Part shown: in pieces, positions 10,963 to 22,608 of the stretch
Layout: every line of letters starts with the position of its first letter
Numbering within the stretch: position 1 is the stretch's first letter
Assembly: GCA_017979445.1 (NCBI GenBank)
Contig: CM030718.1
Coordinates: 15,726,760 to 15,790,759, forward strand
DNA from: Akebia trifoliata
Taxonomy: Eukaryota; Streptophyta; Magnoliopsida; Ranunculales; Lardizabalaceae
Direction of reading: 5' to 3'
DNA: 64,000 bases
Position numbers and translations under genes: made by a program
The notes under the pieces: generated by a model
What the model saw: the letters and a program-made list of their open reading frames with translations, nothing else
Databases searched by the model: none
What the model was told of the DNA's origin: nothing

Positions 10963-11828
10963 AGAGCTTGGGAATAAGCCTTGAAGAAGAAGGAGAGCAA
11001 AAAATCTCCAAAAATGTGAAAGAGGGAAGTAAAACTGTGAAAAGTGAAATGTTAGGGCAAAATCAATGGTGAAATAGGCTTAAAGTATGGAGAAAATCGT
11101 ACTGGTCTATGTTTTAAACACGGATGAAGTCGAAGTTGACTTATCCGTGCCAAAAGTACAGATGAAATCAGAACCAACTTATCCATTTTCCAAGTACGGA
11201 TGAAGGAAAATGTGACTTATCTGTGCTTAAGGCATGGATGAAATCCCAAATGCCTTATCCGTGGTCCTAGCACGAACGAAAGCTTGGTAAAGCTTATCCG
11301 CGTAGAAAACATGGACCAAAACATTTTTAACTGTAGGACCCAAAATCATTTGAGCTCTTGAAAACTCAGGACCACGTAACAATCATCTCATGTCTCAAAG
11401 CCTTGAAATCACATGGAAAATAATTGAGAGTCCCACATGCTCGATAAATGTGATCAAAACTTTCAAAATATATATCGGGCACGTGGGAACTCACCATGAT
11501 CATATTGGATCAAACTAGGCCTTCAAAAGCCACATGCCTCGCTGCACCACTCAACTATTAGAGTCTCTCACCACAGGACCCATGGACCCCAATCGTACCA
11601 TTTACCCACCCATAAGCTCACAAGCATTCAATGGGCCTATAAAAGCCTTAATAATCGATATCACTCCTCGGAGGTATTGTTGTGGCCCAAATCACTCATA
11701 CACATGATCAATGAAATAATAAAATGCTGAGAAATGATAAACACGATGTATATACATACAAAAGTAAACATGTTTACATAAACATGTCCAAGAACTAATA
11801 TAAAATATCTACATGTTTGTAAGGTACA
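10963..11828. other. Spacer between the two antisense genes
   Basis: No coding capacity seen. It contains the presumed upstream region of the DUF7745-like gene, including the hairpin repeat, and the presumed 3' flank of the PMD-like gene (11640-11828, A+T-rich). No LTR boundary or target-site duplication was found that would separate the two genes, so whether they belong to one element remains open. Confidence 0.4.
11105..11310. repeat. Hairpin-forming repeat upstream of the DUF7745-like gene
   Basis: Five units of about 40-45 bp have the form (C)GGATGAA, 10-15 variable bases, then CTTATCCG(T). In each unit the arms CACGGAT and ATCCGTG (or near variants) are complementary and could form a short stem. 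The array lies 5' of the minus-strand DUF7745-like gene. A shorter related array lies at 22100-22250 inside element C, again next to the phrase ATACTGGTCT or GTACTGGTCT. Confidence 0.65.
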
Positions 11829-14359
11829 TCAACAATCAAATCGAAGGAGGGGCATAATCCCGAGCACTTTGAGTCTCCAGAATCGCTCCAGAAGAAGATC
11901 CAGCCACTGCACCACAACCCGACACCCCAAAAGAAGGTAGACCATGCATCCGTAATTGTTCCTCTGAATCCGTGAAGAAGAGCTCCGCATCCAGGACAGC
12001 ATCCTGCTCTGTAGTCGCTGCGAGATTAGCACCTGGGACAGAGGTCCAATGGAAGGGGAGGCCTGGAAAGAGACAAACAAAGCAAATAAGGAGACAAGTA
12101 GATATATACATAATATACATGAAAATGAACAATTAACATGCAAATGCTTACCTTGGCAGGTGTCAGAAGGCGTGCAAAGGTGCTCGCTTCATCTCGAAGT
12201 CGATGATAATCCTGAAAAGATCATAAAAAAATCAATCAAATCAGAATAATTGTGAACTACGATCTATGAAACGGACGAGAATGGAAACATAAATAACGTA
12301 CCATCTCAGCCTGAAGATGAGACTCTCGTAAGGCTATCTCAAGCTCTAGCTCCTGGATGCGAGCGACCTATGCCTCAAGGCGAGCCTCCTATTTTTCAAT
12401 ACAAGTAGCCTACTTCTCCACCTTGACCTAAATAACATCGTAGCCCTCTTAGAGATGACGAAGGTCATCGGCCTGAAAGCATAAACACCGACTAAGTAAA
12501 AATGATAAAAAGTATAAAGTTCTAAGGAAAAAGAGATGGTGGTAGAATACATACTGTGACAGCATACTCTTATAACAGGACCCCTCCAATCTCTGTAATC
12601 CCAGCCCGAGTAGTGACTGCAGGCATGATATATCTAATGGATGCCTCTTAGAACCAAACCTGGTAATCATTTGCTCTCACTAGGCCAATAGCATCTATGC
12701 CCTTCGCTTGGGCAAAATACTCATTTACCGTCATAACCCCCGAGATAGGTTCAGTTGGAGCGACAAGGATGCGAAGACTCCCATTGTGCTAGAAGAATAG
12801 GCACTCCCCTAGATAGAACGTGTATCTTTGCTCTCTAATAAAATATGGGTAATGCTGTCGTTTGGTGTTACGCCTGTAGGCATTCCTCACCTCTTACCTC
12901 CTGCTGACAGTGCGGGGCAGATTTCGAAGAGTGACAGAGAAGATCTGCAAAAGAGATAGTCAGATAATAGGAACAAATAATTTCAAGTTTAAAAGAATAG
13001 AGAAAAAAAGGTTCAAGTACTCATGTCTTGGAGACGACATCGATCAATGTGGGTTCTGGAACTCCAGGGCTGCTCCTGATAGCCCTGGCATCTCTAGTAG
13101 CCCAAAATGCGCCCAAAGGATAACACTCGTCAGGATGACGACAGGTGGGCAAGTAGCACGGAAAATATACGTGAACAAAAATCTGGGAAAAACAAAGCAT
13201 CAGATAATGAACGAGATATTGAGAAATAAATTGAGAAAAAACAAAATTGAGATCTATTTTACCTCAACAAACTACAAAAAGAAGCGTGTGGAGATCCCAG
13301 CTCCATGGGGCACGGTGATCCCCTCTACGACTTGGTTTAGGCTCGCCAAAATAGTGCCGTAGATCAGGCTCCCCCGGTCAAAATCCGCAATATGATCAAT
13401 ATCATGCATAACCTAGAAGAAGGTGGTAGAAACGGAAGAATCATCCTCCAAAAAGAAATAGCTGCTAATAAGAAGAAATAAGCAAATGCGGAAGACGGTG
13501 TCAAAGTCTCTGTCTCCAAATCAAGCTGATCTCTCTTTATAAGTGTGGGGGCCCCATCCTCTCCCTCAATCAATAAAAGCCCCATCAACACCTCTGTACT
13601 AATCCTTCCCATCTTCCCCACCATGGAGGCAGGGACTCTAGTAATGCCAAGCAAATTTGCCACCTCTCGTATAGTCAACATAACTAAGGGCAGAGGCTCG
13701 CCATCCATAGCAATGCCTGTAATTGGTACAAAGTCTAAAGGCCTGATGCCTATCTCCACCTCTGGCATATGGAAGGAATGTGTCGCAGGAAGCCACCTCT
13801 CCACCATAACCAAAAACAAGGGCCGATCTACCATGAGAACTGGTATTTGTAAGAAAACACCCCACCGTATAAAATTGAGTCCAGATATCATCCGAGAACA
13901 AGGTAGCTATTGATAAAAATGCACTCCACCTCCCCCTGAAGCTAGCTGAAAGATAAGGCGTAAGGTATCTAATCATACCAACATCAAAACATGCCTCCCT
14001 AGGCCACCGTGAAGAGAGGTATCTAAAACCCTCTCACTTTCCTCCTCAGGGATCTCCACCTTGGGAACCTTTTTACCCACTCTGCCAGCACCTACGACCC
14101 TATCTGCCTGACCTCAGCCACCACATCTGCCTCTCCCACCACTATTACCTAGGAGGTCCTCAACTGCACCACTCTGAGAGGTACTAGCCTCCTCCGCCCG
14201 ACTGCCTAAAAAAGAACCAACTACTAAAGATGAATTAGGCCTCCGCAAAGACTGTCTCGGCTAGCCATCCTCAGTCGCTACACTTCGGGTCATAGGTCTC
14301 ACCTCCTCCTTCTCCTCTGAAGAATGTCTCGCTACCCGGGTCCTCCGCTCTCTACCCAT
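11829..14359 (-). pseudogene. Plant-mobile-domain (PMD)-like antisense gene, six exons
   Basis: Resembles the plant mobile domain (aminotransferase-like) family, whose host members MAIN and MAIL1 act in silencing and development. ATG at 14357-14359 opens MGRERRTRVARHSSEE. The family core appears as FLVMVERWLPATHSFHMP, then DFVPITGIAMDGEPL and IREVANLLGI. Exons on the minus strand: 14359-13263, 13182-13021, 12944-12555, 12472-12302, 12211-12152 and 12062-~11830. All five introns (80, 76, 82, 90, 89 bp) begin GT and end AG. Exons 2-5 are whole numbers of codons in one phase. Exon 4 is a coiled coil ending ELELEIALRESHLQAEM. Five stops in exon 4 and four in exon 3 mostly fall where Gln is expected. 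Exon 1 has a frameshift near 13470. The last exon is open in two frames, ending at 11836 or 11829. Role in the element is unknown. Confidence 0.75.
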
Positions 14360-14779
14360 CTACAAGTCACCAATTGGTCAAATCGACAATGTAAAATCCT
14401 ATGATCACATATCTCAGTGAAGCTAACCCTACATACCCATTTGACCCAAACAAACCATCAAATCTAGTCAACCCAGTCAACCCCCCAAACAAACCTTGTT
14501 AACCCAATTAAACTCAGTTGACCTTGTCAAAACCCAGCCATACCAGGTCAGGCCTAGTCAACCTAGTCGAAACAGTCAAACCCAGTCAAACTTGGTCAAC
14601 CCAAACCAAGTCCACCCAAACCCAGTCAACCAATTCTCAACCCAGTTTAACCCAATCAACCCAATTTAGCCTAGTCAACCCAATTTAACTCAATCAAACC
14701 CAATTTAACTCAGTCAAACCCAATTTAACTCAGTCAACCCAGTTTAACTCATTATAACCTAGTCAAAACTATTCAAAAC
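14360..14779. repeat. GTCAA-rich degenerate tandem repeat upstream of the PMD-like gene
   Basis: About 300 bp are made of loosely repeated units of 12-28 bp built from AACCCAGTCAA and AACCCAATTTAACTCAGTC. The minus strand, which is the sense of the PMD-like gene beginning at 14359, therefore carries a dozen or more TTGAC cores, the core of the WRKY-binding W-box. The position suggests promoter sequence, but expansion of a simple repeat would give the same picture. Confidence 0.6.
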
Positions 14780-16149
14780 TGAAAGCACCCTCGATCCGCG
14801 GGGTGTGCAGATCCGCTTTTGACCCTTGAGGTTTGGGAGTCGCCACCTAATTATTATGGTCTAGGAACCAAACTGACTCTAAAACGGATAATAAACTAAT
14901 CTACTACAGAAAATCTGAATCCGGGGATCATGTTACGGGGTTGGAAGGTGTTAGGCACCAACCACGCCCAGTCAATGCCGGTCTCTACTTATTCCAAATA
15001 CAACTACATCGCTAATGACAAAATCTAGATTAAAAAAATAACGAAAAATCTTACCTTCGATCTGCAACAGTACTATTCCCTCAGATCTGGTGAAAATAGC
15101 TCCTTATACCGTATTCCTTGCTTCGTTCTATTTCCGGATCTGATTTCTGATCTCCGAGGCAAGGTATCTCCTTCTTGAATCTGGATGCTTTGAATTTGTT
15201 GTGGATTTTTGGAGTGCTTTTTAAAAGTTTCTAAGTGTTTTTTAGGCTAAAATCGAAGTAGGGGTGTTAGGGAAGGAGTTGGGGCTCTAAAATTAGAGTT
15301 TTGGAGAGGTTGTGGAGGCTTCTTCACCTACTTTTCGTAGGATTTTTTCTTTGATCCGAAAATAGGGTGTGGAGGCTCCTATTTATAAAGTTTTTTAGAA
15401 GCATTAGGGTTTGATTAGGGTTTCTTTTAGGGTTTCAATTAAGGTTTTGACTTAGTCTTTAGGGTTTTGACTTTAGTCTTATGAGATTGACTTGATTAGT
15501 TTAGATTAGGGTTTTGACCTTAGTCTTATGAGATTGATTTGATTAGTTTAGATTAAGATTTTGATTTAGGGTTTTGACTTTAGTCTTATGAGATTGACTT
15601 TAATACTTGACTTTAGTCTTACTTAATTGACTTTAATTTTGACTTTAGTCTTATTTGATTGACTTTAATATCTTGACTTTAGTCTTGCTTGATTGACTTT
15701 AAATTTTTGGAGAACCCCCCTCTATTATATCTTTGATTCTTTGGACCCCCAAATGGAGGGGTCCTTAAAGAAATATCTTGCGAACCATCAACAATTTTTC
15801 TTGAAAACCTGCTTGATCAATTTTTTGGTTTAAATTTTATAATTAATTTTATTAATTTTTCACTTTACATTATTTAATGATTTATTTATTAATTTCAAAA
15901 TTTTTAATAATTAAAATTGTGAAATTATTATTTTGCCCTCGGAGAGGATTTTTTTACGTTTTAAGTCGTTTTTCAATGTTCCAGGATGTTTTGGAATCAG
16001 TTTTCATAAGAAATTCAATGGGAATGTTGGTTTTTGTTATTTATGAAGTTTTTTGTATGAAATGGTCGTGAACTTTATGAGGGGTATTTTCATAATTTTG
16101 TCAAATTTTGTGAAAATTGACCAAGTGATTTACTTGGTTTCGATTTGTG
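14780..16149 (-). mobile_element. LTR of family A, minus orientation, 5'-truncated
   Basis: The left end TGAAAGCACCCTCGAT is the reverse complement of the family A LTR 3' terminus (compare 58275-58291). The copy runs through the conserved transcription-start region (TATAAATA on the minus strand at 15380-15387), the GACTTTAGTC repeats and the hairpin GGACCCCCAAATGGAGGGG. It continues to about 16149, where it stops short of the LTR 5' end. There is no primer-binding site to its left, so it is a 3' or solo LTR. Confidence 0.85.
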
Positions 16150-17184
16150 AACAAAAAAAATCGATCAATCAGGTTTTCAGGCAAAATTGTTGATGGTTCG
16201 CAAGATATTTCTTTAAGGACCCCTCCATTTGGGGGTCCAAAGAATTAAAGATAAAATAGAGAGGGATTATCCAAAAATTTAAAATCAATCAAGCAAGACT
16301 AAAGTCAAGATATTAAAGTCAATCAAATAAGACTAAAGTCAAAATTAAAGTCAATTATGTAAGACTAAAGTCAAGTATTAAAGTCAATCTCATAAGACTA
16401 AAGTCAAAACCCTAAATCAAAACCCTAATCTAAACTAATCAAGTCAATCTCATAAGACTAAAGTCAAAACCCTAAGTCAAAACCCTAAAGACTAAGTCCA
16501 TCTCATGAGACCAAAGTCTAAACCCTAATTGAAACCCTAAAAGAAACCCTAATCAAACCCTAATGCTTTTAAAAACTTTATAAATAGGAGCCTCCACACC
16601 CTATTTTCGTATCAAAGAAAAAACCCTAGGAAAAGTAGGTGAAGAAGCCTCCACAACCTCTCCAAAACCCTAATTTTGGAGCCTCAACTCCTTACCTAAC
16701 ACCCCTGCTTTAATTTTAGCCTAAAACACCCAAAAACCTCTCAAAAACATCCCAAAAATCCACAACAAATTCGAAGCACCCAGATCCGAGAAGGAGATAC
16801 CTTACCTCGGAGATCAGAAGTCAGATCTAGAGACAGAACGAAGTAAGGAATACGGTACAAGGAGCCGTTTTCACCATATTTGAGGAAATAACACTTTTGT
16901 AGATCGAAGGTAAGCTTTTTTTCATTATTTTTAAATCTAGGTTTGTCATTAGCGATGTAGATTTATTTAGGATAAGTAGAGACCGGCAATGGCCGGGCGG
17001 GGTTGGTGACTAACACCTTCTAACCCCGTAACATGATCCCCAGATTCAGATTTTTTGTAGTAGATTAGTTCATTATCCGTTTTAGAGTCAGTTTGGTTCC
17101 TAGACCATAATAACTAGGTGGCGACTCCCAAACCTCAGGGGTCAAAAGCGGATCCGCGCACCCCGCGAATCATGAGCACTTTTA
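16150..17184 (+). mobile_element. 5' LTR of family A, plus orientation, 5'-truncated
   Basis: Begins inside the LTR at AATCGATCAATCAGG and continues to the LTR 3' end at 17184 (GAGCACTTTTA; the usual end is TTTCA). A primer-binding site follows directly, so this is a 5' LTR whose upstream part was lost. It contains TATAAATA at 16579-16586, a 30-bp GACTAAAGTCAA repeat series (16290-16520) and an ACCCTAATTGAAACCCTAA stretch. The A element continues into the leader at 17186. Confidence 0.85.
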
Positions 17185-17185
17185 G

Positions 17186-17204
17186 TGGTGACTCCACTGG
17201 GGAC
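17186..17204 (+). promoter_or_regulatory. Primer-binding site of the A element (copy 1)
   Basis: TGGTGACTCCACTGGGGAC follows the LTR after one base. It matches TGGCGACTCCACTGGGGA at 58293 with one transition. As I recall, Ogre/Tat elements use a tRNA-Arg primer site of this type; the tRNA was not checked here. Confidence 0.8.
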
Positions 17205-17430
17205 TATTGAGGATCAAACTTGAAAAACCCCAAGTATGGGAGCATTGCCAAGATGACCTAGTTTTTTTTTATTATTTAGTTCGATTTATTTTATTTATTT
17301 ATTTCTATTTATTTATTTTTGTGACTTGATTGTAGATGATTTTGGGTATTGCATTTTTTTTCCCAATTAAGGATCACTTTTTGATGACCCCTAAATAATG
17401 AAATATTCAAATTGACATATGAAAATGATG

Positions 17431-18190
17431 GAATGATGAAGGTTAGAACAGTAATGTTAAAACGTTTTTACAAAATATTCTAGTGAGAATTAAGTCTGGG
17501 AATCTCTTAATAAAACTTAGATCACATCGATTAGATTAATTTAGAACCTGAGTTCACTCAATTTCATTATCGGAAGCCTTAGATATAATCGATGCAAGCT
17601 CAATCTGTAAATCTGGAATTGTTGTTGAATGAGGGTTGGGACAGCAATGTTAAAACGTTTTTACAGAATATTCTAGTGAGAATTAAGTCTGTGAACCTAT
17701 TAATAAAACGTAGCTCTCATCGAGTAGATTAATTTAGAACCTGAGTTCACTCAATATCTTTATCGGAAGCCTTAGATATTATCGACGTAAGTTCAATATG
17801 TAAATCTGAAATTATTTCTGAATGAAGGTTGGGACAGCAATGTTAAAACGTTTTTACAGAATATTCTAGTGAGAACTAAATCTGGGCATCTATTAATAAA
17901 ATGTAGATCCTATCGAGTAAATTAATTTAGAACTTGATTTCACTCGATTTCGTTATCGGGAGCCTTAGATATCATCAATGCAAGTTCAATCTGTAAATCT
18001 GGAATTGTTTCTGAATGAAGGTTGAGAGAGCAATGTTAAAACGTTTTTACAAAATATTCTAGTGAAAATTAAGTCTGGGCACCTATTAATAAAATGTAGA
18101 TCTCATCGAGTAGATTAATTTAGAACTTGAGTTCACTCAATTTCGTTATCGGGAGCCTTAGATATCATCGATGCAAGTTCAGATTGTATT
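17431..18190 (+). repeat. 193-bp tandem repeat in the A-element leader (about 4 copies)
   Basis: The marker TTAAAACGTTTTTAC recurs at 17457, 17650, 17843 and 18036, a constant spacing of 193 bp. Each unit also contains CTAGTGAGAATTAAGTCTG, TTAATTTAGAACCTGAGTTC and a GGAAGCCTTAGATAT segment. The array lies between the primer site and the conserved downstream leader. The sister leader at 58311-61740 lacks it. Confidence 0.9.
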
Positions 18191-19191
18191 TTCCTAATTC
18201 ACAGAAAATCCGAATTTATCTAATGTTGGCACAATTAATGTTCCTGAGAGTGAGCTCATCTCAACCATTGTCATTCTATCATCAATGTAATATCTATTGG
18301 AATCTCGATTAATTTTGGATCACCCAAAAGTGATCATTGATTGGACCTTAAAAATTATAAAAATTATGCCTATTGCAATGTTTGTTTGATCAATTATTAT
18401 ATGCCATTCTCATTAATTGATTTGTCATGATCTTGACAGATATATTTGTGATGTGTTTGCTTTCATCTTAATTTCGATGTGATGGGTTTTGTATTATTTT
18501 CTTGATCAATATTCATTTGATATCCATATGTGATGACATAATCTAGCCCATGGGCCCATGTGTTTGAAAAAGGCCCCGGACGCACCCCACCCTGTGTTGC
18601 ACACACCACATGCACGTTTACTGTTTTACCCACTTACACATCCTATATAGCCAACGTGGCACTAGTGTGTGGCCCGGTCTCTTCGGAGATGCGACGTCAT
18701 TCATGAAAACCACAACTCCAGTCACGTACCTTAGGGTATATCAAACTGGGGGCATCAATATCGTCTGATCAGGTGATTCTGAGAAGTATATTGATGCACC
18801 TAGGCTGGAGCGACCTGAGCCTTTGACCTATTGTAAGTCACACAGTCACATGTCCCGATTGCCAACGTAGTACTAGTACGTGGTCGGTCCCCTCGTGGGA
18901 TGTCAAACCATTTATGAAAGCTACAACTCTTGACTCGTACCCGTAGGTATAAAAGATAATCTAAGTATATCAATTACACTTCTTAGTCAAAAACGGTGCC
19001 TAAACAAGATCTTGCCCGCTGTACCCTACTGTATGAGGGGGATAGACTATGTCTATTCTAGACGAGAGGTATTTAAGTGGGCCCTTGCTCAGCATTGTGC
19101 GCCACCTCTCAACTGGAGAGATCAAACTGGCTGTTTTTTGCTTCAGAGAAGTGAATTGAGATTTTAGATTATCACCTATACGGTATATCAA
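18191..19191 (+). other. Conserved leader of the A element
   Basis: Non-coding 5' untranslated region of the element. It matches 60785-61730 in the second A copy closely, including GGGCCCATGTGTTTG-like text, CGTGGCACTAGTG and GGTATATCAAACTGGGG. Text of the same style occurs in the B leader (31940-32120). The match ends at about 19191, where sequence of element C begins, so the A element is broken here. Confidence 0.7.
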
Positions 19192-20440
19192 AATACCAAC
19201 TCCTATCTCTTTCTCTAAAAAATTAATTATCTCATTATTTTTTCTCTAAAAAAATCACATCAACCCACACCCCCTAACCTACTATCATCACTCCCTACTA
19301 ACCAACCATCACCTTCCCCTAATCTACTCTTATCATTACATACAAATCCATCTCTACAACCTAAACCTACACCCCTCCTCTCAAATCAAACACTCATTCT
19401 CTCCCATCAATTAAATTTAAACCCCTAATCTCCACACATCTTGCCACATGTCAGCATCTCCCTCACCCTCCCAACTACATTCTTACACCCTCCATTCTCT
19501 TAAACCAAACACCACTTAATTACAACCACCCTTTTAGACACCCATCATCTCATCTCACCAAACACTCCACCCAAATTATTGGGTAAGTTCCAAACCATTT
19601 GGATCAAAACACAACTCATTTACCTCCATTACATAATTACCCATCTCTCAATTCTTAATTTCATATCCCCCACCCTAAAAAATCATGTCATTCTTTACTA
19701 TCCCAACATTTCACCTGATTTTATCCCTAAAAATAACTCTCAAACTCTATAAAATCCTCCTCATTCTCAACTCTAACTACCTAATAAAAATTTGAAATTT
19801 TTTTTATCTAAAACAATTCTCTACTCTTGACTCACCTCAACTCTCAACCTTCAATACTCAACTCTTAATTTTCTCTCAACTTTCAACTCTCTCAAGCAAG
19901 TCAAGGAAAGACAAAGAAGGTTAAGAAGAACAAGGTGGGCTTTGGACAAGAATCACCCCCTTCTTTCCTCTCCACTTCCCTCTTCTACTTCTCCCCCTCT
20001 CTACACCTACACATACACCACCAATGGCTTGAACCATCAAAGGGCCCCTTTTTCAATAAGGGTGCCCTCAATGGTTTGAATCAATATTAAAATCCCTCAT
20101 ACTTGAGGGTACATATCGGATTTTTCAATTACCTTTTATTTTATTTTTATTTTTAAAAATGGATAAAATCTGAGGTTACCACCATGGTGGATGGAGTAGG
20201 GCGCCTAACACCTTCCCTACTCCATAAAATGAGCCCCCTTACCTAAAATAAAAAATTGGACCAAATGAGCCATAACCATACGGGAGTCACCAAAATACCA
20301 AAATTGATATATTTTTCAAAAAAATGTAATCCGGGTGACCATTCACACCCATTTCAAATATGAAGGGTGGCGACTCCAAAATCCCCCAAAGTGGATGATA
20401 TATTCAAAATTGAATAAATCGTGTGTCCACACATCCTATC
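19192..20440 (+). mobile_element. Left LTR-like repeat of element C (5'-truncated)
   Basis: The sequence resembles 23100-24200 in order: C-rich ACCC/CCAAC text, an A+T-rich bridge, GAGGTTACCACC with CGCCTAACACCTTCCC, and a closing GGGTGACCATTCACACCC followed by GGTGGCGACTCC (20333-20377). The same phrases in families A and B lie in the 3' half of the LTR (CCTAACACCTTC, GGTGGCGACTCC), which is why this is read as an LTR. Its 5' part is missing at the 19191 junction. The exact 3' end is uncertain. Confidence 0.55.
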
Positions 20441-22608
20441 AAGCCCAAAACCATACCCTAAGCCACCCCATCGTTCGTGTCCAAATAGTCCTAAAACCCG
20501 TCCCAAAACAAATTCCCTAGAATAACCTTAACCCATGCCCGAACCGGTCCCTAAACAGTCCATAGTTGCCACCTAAACATTGTCTAAACAATCCCTTAAT
20601 CACCCCTAATGCCCAATCCAAACAGTCCCTAAAAACACCCCTAAAGCCCGTTCTTAACAGCCCCTAGCTACCTTCACTTCTTCCCCAAACAATCTCTTAA
20701 ATAGACCCCAAATCCTCACCCCAACCATCCCCAATGTTTCGCCCAAAACAATCTACATTCTCACTCCAAAATATCCCCTTAACCATCCTTAATTCTCACC
20801 TAAACCAATATCTTGAACACTCTGCATTTCTTACCCAAAACTCGTTCTCACCAAGCAATCCCAATTTCAGTTCATTGAATGGTCCTTAATCCATACCTTA
20901 AAAACACCATATATCTCATGCTTAAATAGTCTTTAAATCAATCCCAATCTGCCCATTACTACCCCTACTTCAGTCCCTTAACAATCCTAAACTCAGCCCC
21001 ATTCTCACTCTAAACAGCCCCTAGAGCACCCCACTTTACCTAAACATTCCCCAACTTCAATCCACTAAACAACCCAAAACCACCTCTTAAACACCCAATT
21101 CATCACCCAAACTATCCTAAATTCATACCCAAAGATCACCCTCTCTCATCACCACCTATCAAACCCCCGAACCAATCCCAAAAGAATTTCAACCATCTCT
21201 AAGTCCCTACTAAAAGCAATCCCTAAAACTCAGCCCGGATACCCACTCCAAACAGCCTCTAAACCACTTTCGACCCTCACCCCAAAACACTTAATAATCA
21301 CATCCAATCCCTATCCAAATTCCCAATCCAAATAGTCCAAACCCCTCATCAAACAGTCACAAACCACTATAGTAGTCCAAAATCCACCCATCCAATCATC
21401 TAAAACAGCATCGTCCCTACCCTATCAAATTCCCAAACATCCTAGGAAATTTTCATCCACCACCACTCTCCATAATCTCCCCACACAAATTGTAAACTCA
21501 CAATTCCATTCACAAGCCACCAATCATGTCCACAACCATCTCCATCCACCACAATCAAGTTCCCAAACATCTTGGGAAGCTTCTCACTCAAAAAAAAATA
21601 GCAATCCATACATTCATGAAAAACATAAAAGTTAGCAAGGTAATTTACATCATGACAACATTCCAAGAGGAAAAGGAAAGCATATGCCAATACTTAAAGA
21701 ACTATGGAAACATCACATGGGAGATACGAAATAGGGGTGTTGTTTGTGCATGAAGCAAATGTTCTCATACAAAATAAGTAAGAAAATTAAAAGAGGAAGA
21801 TCAACTAAAGACTCACCTCGATGCGAAATCATAGTCCAATTGAACTCTTCGAAGCTTTAAACGTTTTTCACGAGCGTCCAAATGTAACACACACGCCAAG
21901 TTGCTCTCACGGCCAAACTCAAAGTCCAAATCAACGAAAATCAAAGAGAAAATGAAGGGAAAGGAGAAGAATCACCAGAAATCACCAGAGAAAAGAGGGG
22001 AAACCAAAAGAAAACGAAGAAGAAATGAAAAATGGAAAGGCGTGCAGGCTTTAAAGTTTGAAATTCATACTGGTCTGGGTACCAGTACGGGTAAAGTATG
22101 ATTTATTCAATCTGTGTTGAAGGCATGGATGAAGCAAAAACTAACGCTATCCGTTCCTTAAAAATGTATGAAATGGAATCAAATGATATCCGCATTCCAA
22201 AAATGGATGAGCATTAGTTCAAATTCATCCGTGCCTCAAACACGGATTAATCAATAATAATTACTAAAATACAAAAACAAAATAAAAAAAAATTTTAATC
22301 TCAAAAATCCTTGCGAGTATACTCAATTCCGACTTGTCAAAACACGACAAATGAAATATTCAAAATTCAAAACTCATCAAATTTTCATCAAATCCAAGAT
22401 CTTACATAAGCTCCGCGCCATCGAGATCAAGGAATTAATAAGGAAAAACTCTGGCAGACCTCGTGCTTGAGTAGTCATTTTCTACAAAAGCCATTAAGTC
22501 AGTCGGTAATTCGAAGACGTGTTTTGTAAAATTTTTCTAGCCAGTACAAATAGGGGTTTAGTCTATTCTTTGCAGTTCTTTACATGCAATTCCTACAAAG
22601 AAAGGCAG
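20441..22608 (+). other. Internal region of element C, no coding domain
   Basis: Between 20441 and 21520 lies C-rich, degenerate repetitive text (CCCAAACAGTCCCTAAA-like words). The stretch 21840-22260 resembles the upstream region of the DUF7745-like gene (10980-11310), with ACTGGTCT followed by GGATGAA/ATCC-type repeats. No gag or pol was recognised. If the flanking repeats are LTRs, C is a short non-autonomous element carrying a relic of the antisense-gene promoter. Confidence 0.45.

Larger units (their letters stand above)
14780..17184. repeat. Large inverted repeat from head-to-head LTRs
   Basis: Arms 14780 to about 15830 and about 16150-17184 are diverged inverted copies of the same LTR part, separated by roughly 320 bp that belong to the left copy only. 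Both copies lack the LTR 5' end, so the junction near 16150 arose by deletion or recombination between oppositely oriented LTRs. Confidence 0.85.

Noticed and set aside
11829..12143. Two overlapping minus-strand genes
   Set aside because: They are two frames of the last exon of the PMD-like gene; the upstream part is intron and exon 5.
14440..14770. CRISPR-like array
   Set aside because: Units are short, degenerate and contiguous with no unique spacers, in a plant genome context.
20335..20520. Short plus-strand gene
   Set aside because: Sits on the LTR 3' end of element C in C-rich repetitive text.
21901..22101. Lys/Arg/Glu-rich open frame
   Set aside because: Purine-rich upstream region of a lost antisense gene; similar text at 10980-11060 is not open.
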